Shown: positions 18,047 through 24,974 of the stretch, piece by piece | Layout of the letters: every line of letters starts with the position of its first letter | Position numbering within the stretch: position 1 is the stretch's first letter | Program-made: the position numbers and the translations under genes | Notes under the pieces: model-generated | The model's input: only the letters and a program-made list of their open reading frames with translations | What the model was told of the DNA's origin: nothing | Database searches by the model: none | DNA from: Saprospiraceae bacterium | Lineage (GTDB): Bacteria; Bacteroidota; Bacteroidia; Chitinophagales; Saprospiraceae | NCBI GenBank assembly: GCA_013214355.1 | Contig: JABSSL010000076.1 | Location: 95,096 to 159,095, forward strand | Length of the DNA stretch: 64,000 nt | Direction of reading: 5' to 3'

Positions 18047-18538
18047 TTAGTTCGATTCCTCCACCACCTCCTCAGGATCGGCCTCTAAAATATGGATGGG
18101 ACGATTTATACTTTCTTGTAGGGAAATGAAAGTCTCTGTTCGCTGGATGCCCGGGATCTTCTGAATTTTATCATGTAAGACTTCTCTCAGGTGACGAGTA
18201 TCCTTACAGATAATTTTAGCGAAGATATTATACAAGCCCGTCGTATAATGAGCGCCAACTACTTCGGGTATTTTTTCTAATTCAGTGGACACATCATCAT
18301 ACAGCGAACTTTTGTCCAAATATATGCCTAGAAAGGCACTGATGTCATAACCTAACTTAGCATGATCCACCACCAGGTGATATCCCTTAACGATTCCTGC
18401 TTCCGCCAGCTTGTTCATTCTTACGTGTATAGTTCCCCCTGATACAAATAGTTGCTGGGCGATCTCTGTATAAGCTTTCTTCGCATTCTCCATCAGAATG
18501 GAAAGGATTTGCTTATCCAGTTTATCAATTTCTTTCAT
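18047..18538 (-). CDS. Lrp/AsnC-family transcriptional regulator
   Basis: This 163-residue protein has the N-terminal winged helix of the family (DKLDKQILSILMENAKKAYT, then the recognition helix GGTIHVRMNKLAEAGIVKGY) and a C-terminal RAM/AsnC ligand-binding domain (about 70-145, SAFLGIYLDKS and VVGAHYTTGLYNIFAKI). Members sense amino acids and form octamers that wrap DNA. The C-terminal tail is acidic (LEADPEEVVEESN). It is convergent with the response regulator, 31 bp away, and stands alone, so its targets are not indicated by context. Confidence 0.92.
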   Translation of the reverse strand: MKEIDKLDKQILSILMENAKKAYTEIAQQLFVSGGTIHVRMNKLAEAGIVKGYHLVVDHAKLGYDISAFLGIYLDKSSLYDDVSTELEKIPEVVGAHYTTGLYNIFAKIICKDTRHLREVLHDKIQKIPGIQRTETFISLQESINRPIHILEADPEEVVEESN

Positions 18539-18994
18539 GCTGTATAGTTTTGAAAAATACTAAACAAAGGTAGTTTTTGTTTTTTAATTATCAAAAAAGG
18601 GCTAGCTTGAGTTTTTATCTTTGATTTTTTCACAATAATTTATGGATATCTTTCAAAAGTGGATTTATGCAAAAAGTTGGGCAAAGTAAGACTTGTCTTC
18701 AATTTTTCGCTTATGCAATTTTATCGATTTTAGCTAGCCATTGACTCTGGCAAGCACTAAAAGGAAGGACTGCGGATAAGGGTAATGATAGGTATACAGC
18801 ATCTACTAGTTGACACCATCTTGATCCCTAAATGTTGTTCTTTCAGCTTGATGGCGCTAGCAATATCTTTGGCCGGGATTCAACATTAATTTACTTACAT
18901 TTGTATAACTTTAGACAGCTAGCTATCTACGCAGTAAATACACTGATAACATTACCTCCGTTTTTCCGTTTATAGCTATTGAAAACCATTAGAA
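18539..18994. other. Divergent intergenic region between Lrp and S41 peptidase genes
   Basis: This 456-bp AT-rich region has no coding frame of note. TACATTTG at 18896-18903 is an exact TAnnTTTG match in the right place for the peptidase gene; the nearest upstream TTG (18869-18871) has a long 24-bp spacer. Nothing else structured was seen. Confidence 0.4.
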
Positions 18995-20671
18995 ATGCCT
19001 GAATATAGACCGAATATAAAGAGATGGAGTACTTGGCTTCCATTACTACTGGCGCTTGCTCTGGTGCTGGGGATGTTGATTGGTATGGAGTTGCAGACAG
19101 TAGCCCCAACTGTGGTAATTAGTGATGCCACAGCCAGCGGCGGTCCGTCCTATGGACAAGGGAAGATCGAAGAGTTGATTCGGTACATTGAAGCCAAATA
19201 CGTAGATGAAGTCGATAGAGAAAAACTAATCCAAGAAGCTATTGATAATATACTGGAAAACCTCGATCCACATTCGAACTACATCTCCGCTGCCCAATTG
19301 AAGGACGTTAATGATCAGCTAGAAGGGAATTTTGATGGTATTGGAGTGGAATTTCTCATTGTGGAAGACACCGTAGTCGTAGTCGCCGCAATGGCAGGGG
19401 GGCCATCAGAATCCGTGGGTATTTTGGCTGGGGATAAAATCGTAGAGGTAGAAGGTAGACCTATTGCGGGCAAAGACAAAAGCAATCGAGATATTGTCAA
19501 TTTACTGAAAGGGGAGAAGGGCTCAGCAGTTAACATAGGTGTGATTCGAGGAAGTAATCCGATCGTACAAAATTTCAATATCGTAAGAGACGAGATACCC
19601 ATGCACAGTGTGGATGTGTCTTATATGGCAGATCAAAAGACCGGCTATATCAAGCTTAATCGCTTTAGTGCCACCACCTACGAGGAATTTATGAAAGGGG
19701 TGGAAACGATGATTGAAGAAGATGAGATGGAAGATCTGATTATCGATTTGCGGCATAATCCAGGCGGCTACCTTAAACAAGCGACCAATATCTTGAGCCA
19801 ATTGTTCAAAGACAAAGAAAAGCTATTGGTGTACACCAAAGGACGTTCCGTCAATCGTGATGAATATGAGTCTACCGGCCGCCCATTCTTTGATATTGGG
19901 AACATCACGGTGTTGATTGATGAGGGATCAGCTTCTGCTAGTGAAATTTTGGCAGGTGCTATTCAAGATCATGATCGCGGTGTGATTCTAGGGAGACGCT
20001 CTTTCGGTAAGGGCCTGGTCCAAGAGCAATACAAGCTGCGTGATGGCTCTGCCTTGCGATTGACGGTTGCTCGTTACTACACGCCCTCGGGTCGTTCTAT
20101 CCAGAAGCCATATGGTGATGCGAAGGAGTATGATAATGATATGCAAGAGCGCTACGAGTCAGGGGAATTATCTAACGAAGAGAAGATAGCGATTGGCGAT
20201 ACCACGGAGTATTATACAGCAAATGGAAATGTCGTCTATGGAGGAGGGGGGATTCACCCAGATGTATTTGTAGCTATTGACACCATCCTATTGAATAAAA
20301 CCTATATCGGATTGCGCCAGCATGCTTCGCAATTCGCCTTCAGATATTTCGAAACTCATCCAGAGTTAAAGAATTCAGAATTTAATCAATTGGATCGCTT
20401 CAAGACGGAATACGATGTGGATAGCGAAATGATCAGCGACTTCCTGGCCTATGCTAAGGAAAAAGGTTTTGAAGCAAATAGTAGTGAATACCGTCCGGTG
20501 ATCCCAGAGATTAAACGCCTACTCAAAGCTAGACTTGCCAAGCACCTTTTCGGAGACGAAGGTTTTTATAGCACCTGGAATGATGGGGATCCTATGGTAA
20601 GAAAAGCATTGGAAGTACTGCAATTGTCTGATCCAGTGACGGTTACTAAGGAACAACAGGAAAAAAAGTAG
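18995..20671 (+). CDS. S41-family C-terminal processing peptidase
   Basis: This 558-residue protease has an N-terminal membrane anchor (about 10-30), a helical segment, a PDZ domain (about 90-180, GNFDGIGVEFLIVEDTVVVV and GDKIVEVEGRPI) and the S41 catalytic core (about 200-365). The Ser/Lys dyad is visible as Ser314 in DEGSASASEI and Lys339 in RRSFGKGLVQ; their 25-residue spacing is the same as in E. coli Prc. It should cleave proteins with exposed hydrophobic C-termini in the periplasm. The C-terminal helical domain is typical of the Bacteroidota versions. The next gene follows after 50 bp and may be co-transcribed. Confidence 0.94.
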   Translation: MPEYRPNIKRWSTWLPLLLALALVLGMLIGMELQTVAPTVVISDATASGGPSYGQGKIEELIRYIEAKYVDEVDREKLIQEAIDNILENLDPHSNYISAAQLKDVNDQLEGNFDGIGVEFLIVEDTVVVVAAMAGGPSESVGILAGDKIVEVEGRPIAGKDKSNRDIVNLLKGEKGSAVNIGVIRGSNPIVQNFNIVRDEIPMHSVDVSYMADQKTGYIKLNRFSATTYEEFMKGVETMIEEDEMEDLIIDLRHNPGGYLKQATNILSQLFKDKEKLLVYTKGRSVNRDEYESTGRPFFDIGNITVLIDEGSASASEILAGAIQDHDRGVILGRRSFGKGLVQEQYKLRDGSALRLTVARYYTPSGRSIQKPYGDAKEYDNDMQERYESGELSNEEKIAIGDTTEYYTANGNVVYGGGGIHPDVFVAIDTILLNKTYIGLRQHASQFAFRYFETHPELKNSEFNQLDRFKTEYDVDSEMISDFLAYAKEKGFEANSSEYRPVIPEIKRLLKARLAKHLFGDEGFYSTWNDGDPMVRKALEVLQLSDPVTVTKEQQEKK

Positions 20672-20721
20672 TCTTCCCGTCGAGCTGGAACCATTCTTAA
20701 TCGATTCCCGTTCCTTTCCAT

Positions 20722-21702
20722 ATGAAGGATAAGATAATCGAGAAAATCATTGCCAAATCTGGCATTCCTAATCTCTTAGATCTTCTGAGCGATGAGCTAT
20801 CCCCTTCCGATTGGCAAAGCCTCCTGCTCGCTGTAGCTTCTCGCAGAGCTGCTAAGTTATCCCCTGCACAAGTACTGGAGCAGTATCAAAGGAGCCGATT
20901 TGTGCATCCCGTTCGAGGTTTACAAAAAGCTCAATTTCAAGTTTTTGAGAAATGGGTTACGGAACAGCTTCCCGCCGGATTTGAAAATTTAATGCTTTCA
21001 CCGGTCACACCGCTAGCCACCTGCTCCAGTGTCGCGACAGTACACCAGAATAAGGTGCTAGGGGCTCATCGAAATCTGGAAGTTGTGGCTGACGCTACGA
21101 ATGTTTTGGCTTTGGAAGCCAGCCTCCGCCGCAAGGCCTTGCTCCATCAACAACCCAAAAGTAAGGAACAAGTCCATTTGGCCACTAGTCATCGCCATGT
21201 CCGCGCCCAAGCCCTGGCGATGGAAGGCTTTACCGCGCATTTTCAAATTCAATGTCTGCTAAGCGCCGGTCGGGACGAAGGAAACTGGCGGTTTGAGGAA
21301 AAGACCATGTATCAGCATTTGGCCTACTACCTGCAAATCTTGAGCGCTGGGCCATTTAAAGTGGAACAAGAACAGTTAGAGGTTGCACTAACAGTACTTA
21401 CCGACCGATTTACTCCTACTGCCGAAGGATTGCTACAAAACTTACAGAAAAATTTTCCAAGGGTGAAAATGCGTTTGGCTCCAGAGCGGGAGACCGGACG
21501 TAATTACTACCAAACCTGTTGCTTTTATATCTATTCCCACCTCGACAACGGCCAATCCATCCCATTTTGTGATGGAGGATTTACGGATTGGAGCCAACAA
21601 TTTCTTACCAATCGGAAAGAACGACTGATGAGTAGTGGTTTTGGATTAGAGTTGTGGTTGCGATTGGTAAAAGGCGTACTGGATCAGTCAAAGGCCACTT
21701 GA
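20722..21702 (+). CDS. Unknown protein with class II aaRS-like features
   Basis: The product is 326 residues, without signal peptide or membrane helix. The N-terminal third is helical. The middle has LSPVTPLATCSSVATVHQNK and, further on, GFTAHFQIQCLLSAGRDEG; near the end come PFCDGGFTDWSQQFL and MSSGFGLELWLRLV. The order resembles the catalytic core of class II aminoacyl-tRNA synthetases, in particular HisRS/HisZ-like paralogues, whose motif 3 has a Gly-rich turn before a Glu (GxGxGLE-type). I cannot see the invariant motif 2 and motif 3 arginines with certainty, so it may be a non-synthetase paralogue. It lies 50 bp after the S41 peptidase gene. Homology is tentative; the coding call is firm. 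Confidence 0.7.
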   Translation: MKDKIIEKIIAKSGIPNLLDLLSDELSPSDWQSLLLAVASRRAAKLSPAQVLEQYQRSRFVHPVRGLQKAQFQVFEKWVTEQLPAGFENLMLSPVTPLATCSSVATVHQNKVLGAHRNLEVVADATNVLALEASLRRKALLHQQPKSKEQVHLATSHRHVRAQALAMEGFTAHFQIQCLLSAGRDEGNWRFEEKTMYQHLAYYLQILSAGPFKVEQEQLEVALTVLTDRFTPTAEGLLQNLQKNFPRVKMRLAPERETGRNYYQTCCFYIYSHLDNGQSIPFCDGGFTDWSQQFLTNRKERLMSSGFGLELWLRLVKGVLDQSKAT

Positions 21703-21812
21703 GTTGGCGAGCATTATTCATCAAATTAATAGAAATGGGGTAAGATATAGGAGGTAAAGTACTAGTTTTCATTCATGTACCGTTAATGAGGTAGGCATAT
21801 CTAAATTGGCTA

Positions 21813-22466
21813 ATGAAACAGCATATACTTCATGTATTTTTAGTGCTGTGCTGTGGAGCCCTATCCATGGGCGTATGGGATCTCGAATTCTCAGCGCAAG
21901 CCTTGCAAGGGCAGTTGGAGTGGTTGGGAATGGTGCAGTATAGCGTTTTTATTATAGCTGCCTTGGCAGTTTTAGCATATTTACATTCTTTTTTCCGTTG
22001 GGGAAACATTCCAGCCAAAAGTATTTGGTGGGCAGGAGTGGAACTGTATGCTACGCTCGTAACCGCAATCTTGGTTAGTAGGTTGATTCTGTTCAGCTTA
22101 TTCACTCACTTTTACGGCTGGCTGAATGCCTATAGCATGATTGGACTCTTGCTATTTCTGGCAGGTCTAACGGCCTATTCCTTCTACTCGATCACCTATC
22201 GAAGGCTCAGTCAACCTCGTCCGCTTTACATCATTTTGATGGCTTTCGGTTTAGTAATAACCCTACCACTAAGCTGGCTCAGTTTGCAATTACTGGCGTG
22301 GCCACGGATATCGGGTGCTGTAGACCTGTGGAGTGCTTTTAGCGTGGGCTATCCGTTCTTCTGGCTTTGTGTAGTTTTTGGTGGATTGGGTTGGCTCACG
22401 ATCCATAAGATCAACGTCAATGCCGGAGAAACGATCAATGCCGAAATTCTTGACGACGGGATATAA
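21813..22466 (+). CDS. Polytopic inner-membrane protein of unknown function
   Basis: This 217-residue protein has about six hydrophobic segments (near 5-21, 40-60, 75-100, 105-128, 138-160 and 172-195) and a soluble C-terminal tail (KINVNAGETINAEILDDGI). It is rich in aromatic residues and lacks charged residues in the membrane that would suggest a transporter. No domain is recognised. It is followed directly by a terminator and precedes the ECF sigma unit, from which it is transcriptionally separate. Confidence 0.7.
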   Translation: MKQHILHVFLVLCCGALSMGVWDLEFSAQALQGQLEWLGMVQYSVFIIAALAVLAYLHSFFRWGNIPAKSIWWAGVELYATLVTAILVSRLILFSLFTHFYGWLNAYSMIGLLLFLAGLTAYSFYSITYRRLSQPRPLYIILMAFGLVITLPLSWLSLQLLAWPRISGAVDLWSAFSVGYPFFWLCVVFGGLGWLTIHKINVNAGETINAEILDDGI

Positions 22467-22467
22467 A

Positions 22468-22499
22468 AAAATGCCGAGGTTGGAATACCACGGCATTTT
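22468..22499 (+). terminator. Intrinsic terminator
   Basis: AAAATGCCG (22468-22476) pairs with CGGCATTTT (22491-22499), with GGT/ACC inside. It begins two bases after the membrane-protein stop. The remaining 260 bp to the sigma gene holds no recognised gene. Confidence 0.8.
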
Positions 22500-22759
22500 G
22501 AATCATTTTGGCTCAGCTTACTTACCTCGCCAATTGTGCAAACGAATATGGTTTCTGAATCATGGGATTATGTTTAGGTACGGATTCAAACCTGCATAGG
22601 GATTGTATGGGCCAGTTCCGTATTTACTCTATTCTATCCCTATAAGTAGGGTATCGCTGCTTTGTACTCTATTTTTTTTATGTTTTTTTAGTTTTCTTTG
22701 AAACTCTTTCCGTAAAACATAGTCAAAGCACTACTTAAACGTAACGGCAAGCATTAATC

Positions 22760-23332
22760 ATGAGTGACCTTCTACTGTGGAAAAGGCTGAAGTCAGGTGA
22801 TAAGAAGGCCCTGGAGACCATCTACCTCCAGGAGATAAACTTTCTATTGGGCTATGGTAAGAAAATTAGCTCCAATGGTCCACTTGTGGAAGACTGTGTC
22901 CAAGATCTGTTCGTAGAGTTGTGGCGAAATCGCGAAGGTGTGAGCAATACGGATTCTATTCGTAGATACTTGGTGGTTTCTTTACGGCGTAAGATTATCA
23001 GGAAAATTAGTAAAACACAGAAGGTCCAATCAGATAAGGTTCCGGAAGAAGTAGATTTTGAGGCTGAGCTATCCATTGATACCAAGCTCATCGCCCAAGA
23101 ACTTTCTGCTGAACAGGCAGCACAACTCAAGGAAGCTTTCAGCCAGTTGAGCAGCCGTCAGCAAGAAGCCATTTATTTGAAGTATTACAGTGGGATGGAC
23201 TATAAGGACATTGCGGAAGTGATGGATATCAACTATCAGTCGGTTCGAAATCTCATCTTCAATGCGCTAGGAAAGCTTAGAAAATACCTAACCAGCTTAT
23301 TGCTGATTATTTTTTATGCATTTTTCTCATGA
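22760..23332 (+). CDS. ECF (FecI-type) RNA polymerase sigma factor
   Basis: This 190-residue sigma factor has region 2 (about 20-90, FLLGYGKKISSNGPLVEDCVQ and RRYLVVSLRRKIIRKI) and region 4 (about 122-178, LSSRQQEAIYLKYYSGMDYK and DINYQSVRNLIFNALGKLR), the layout of Bacteroidota FecI-like factors. It ends in an unusual hydrophobic stretch (YLTSLLLIIFYAFFS), seen in several members of this group. Downstream lie a lipoprotein zincin, a FecR anti-sigma factor and an STN-bearing TonB receptor, so the factor should direct transcription of the receptor unit after a surface signal. Confidence 0.93.
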   Translation: MSDLLLWKRLKSGDKKALETIYLQEINFLLGYGKKISSNGPLVEDCVQDLFVELWRNREGVSNTDSIRRYLVVSLRRKIIRKISKTQKVQSDKVPEEVDFEAELSIDTKLIAQELSAEQAAQLKEAFSQLSSRQQEAIYLKYYSGMDYKDIAEVMDINYQSVRNLIFNALGKLRKYLTSLLLIIFYAFFS

Positions 23333-23394
23333 AAGCATGAGTACAAAAATGCCTTTGCTGCCTTATGCCTATAAAGGAGATAAATTAGGCAAGT

Positions 23395-23871
23395 ATGCGA
23401 AGGACAAAAAAAACACTGCTCTTGGGGATAATTTGCTACTGGATAGGCTTCAGTGCTTGCGAAAGAGAGCAAGCTGTTCCTTCGAAAGTAGATGAAGCCT
23501 TACAACCTTACTTTGAACGATTTGACCAGGAGGCCCGGGCACGAGGCCTTGACTTTAGTGTAGAAATGGAGGAATTAGAGGCGGATATTATCGGGATTGA
23601 GCGAGATGGTGTGCTAGGACAATGCCATTACAGTGAACAAGCGCCGAATATAGTAGAAGTGGATGACGAGTTTTGGGCTAGGGCTAGTGACCTGGAAAAG
23701 GAATATGTGGTATTTCACGAATTAGGGCATTGCGTCCTAGGTAGAAATCACAATGATGATAGGAATGCAGATGGGACTTGTAGCAGTATTATGCAGAGTG
23801 GGTTAACCAGTTGCAGAGTAGCTTACGGTCCCGCAAATCGAGCCTTATTTCTAGATGAACTATTTGAATAA
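23395..23871 (+). CDS. Lipoprotein zinc metallopeptidase-like protein
   Basis: This 158-residue protein has a lipoprotein signal (lipobox GFSAC, lipidated Cys22). The zincin core is VVFHELGHCVLGRNH (His108, Glu109, His112, then His119), followed by a Met in CSSIMQSG (Met133) in the position of a Met-turn. The spacing HExxHxxxGxxH is one residue longer than the classical metzincin signature. Cys77, Cys113, Cys129 and Cys140 could form disulfides. It should be a small membrane-tethered protease or protease-like protein, perhaps in the periplasm. It is inserted between the ECF sigma gene and fecR (62-bp and 78-bp gaps), which suggests a part in signal processing or simply co-regulation. Similar short zincin lipoproteins occur in Bacteroidota without known substrates. 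Confidence 0.8.
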   Translation: MRRTKKTLLLGIICYWIGFSACEREQAVPSKVDEALQPYFERFDQEARARGLDFSVEMEELEADIIGIERDGVLGQCHYSEQAPNIVEVDDEFWARASDLEKEYVVFHELGHCVLGRNHNDDRNADGTCSSIMQSGLTSCRVAYGPANRALFLDELFE

Positions 23872-23949
23872 TTGAAGGTGCTGATGATAAGCAGCTTGAA
23901 AAGATATATTCCCTGACTACTCAATGGTTAGGGGTATTAAGAAACTATT

Positions 23950-24939
23950 ATGAGTCAAGATTATACCAAATACGATGCGGTGGAACTAGCAGGAGATGCT
24001 TGGTTCATCCAGTGGATCGTTGAGGGAGATCCTGAAGCCAGTCAATTTTGGCAAGATTGGCTCAAGGCCCACCCTGATCGGCAATCCCTTGTGGATGAGG
24101 CTCGCCTTTTGGTCAAAGCCTTAAGATTTAAAGAAACTCCTGCAGAAGAAAACACCGTACAACGCCTATGGCAAAACATCGACACTTTAACTGAAGAACC
24201 TCCAGTTACCTCTAAACAGTCAAGACCAGGCATCATTAGATGGTTAGGCTATGCTGCCGCAGCTGCCAGTGTAGCATTGGTCCTGTTTTTTGCTTTCGGT
24301 CGTGGAGAAACCACCGTGGTAGCGGAATATGCGGAGCAAAGAACCCTTTTCCTGCCAGATAGCTCAGAAGTGAAGTTAAATGCAGGTACCACTATTTCTT
24401 TTGATGAGAAGAAATGGGATACTGAACGTGTGGTTAACTTGGATGGCGAAGCCTTTTTCGAAGTGAAGAAAGGCCAAACCTTCAGTGTGCAGACGAATCG
24501 GGGTACGGTAGAGGTGTTGGGGACTAGTTTTAATGTCAATACCCATGATGGGCGTTTTGATGTAGCTTGCTACACGGGGCGAGTTCAAGTAGATAGCCGA
24601 TTGAAAGACGAACAGCCAGCCATCCTTAACCCAGGTCAAAGAGTACGATTGAATCGAGATAGACAGGAAATGCAAGCAGATACTTTTGATCTACAACGGG
24701 AATCCTGGGTGAGCGGCAGCATTGAATTTGATTCTACTGCGCTATCGGATGTTTTTGCCGAGATGGAACGCCAATTTGATGTAGAAATCGAGGTGAACGA
24801 AGCCCTCCTTGTCGGTAAAACGCATACTGGGTTTTTGGTTCAAGGCAACCTCGATAGCACCCTTACTGCGGTGTCTTGGCCCAATCAACTGACCTATAAA
24901 AAAGAGACGCCAAGACGTATAATCATTGAACAACAGTAG
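23950..24939 (+). CDS. FecR-family anti-sigma factor
   Basis: This 329-residue protein has a cytoplasmic sigma-binding region (1-95), one membrane helix (about 98-116, GYAAAAASVALVLFFAF), a FecR domain (about 125-220, RTLFLPDSSEVKLNAGTTIS and VEVLGTSFNVNTHDG) and a C-terminal DUF4974-type domain (about 245-325) that contacts the receptor STN domain. It should hold the ECF sigma factor inactive until the receptor signals. It lies directly before the receptor gene (35-bp gap). The assignment is secure from both domains and context. Confidence 0.94.
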   Translation: MSQDYTKYDAVELAGDAWFIQWIVEGDPEASQFWQDWLKAHPDRQSLVDEARLLVKALRFKETPAEENTVQRLWQNIDTLTEEPPVTSKQSRPGIIRWLGYAAAAASVALVLFFAFGRGETTVVAEYAEQRTLFLPDSSEVKLNAGTTISFDEKKWDTERVVNLDGEAFFEVKKGQTFSVQTNRGTVEVLGTSFNVNTHDGRFDVACYTGRVQVDSRLKDEQPAILNPGQRVRLNRDRQEMQADTFDLQRESWVSGSIEFDSTALSDVFAEMERQFDVEIEVNEALLVGKTHTGFLVQGNLDSTLTAVSWPNQLTYKKETPRRIIIEQQ

Positions 24940-24974
24940 CAATACTGACTTAATAAACCTGTAATTTAAGCCAT

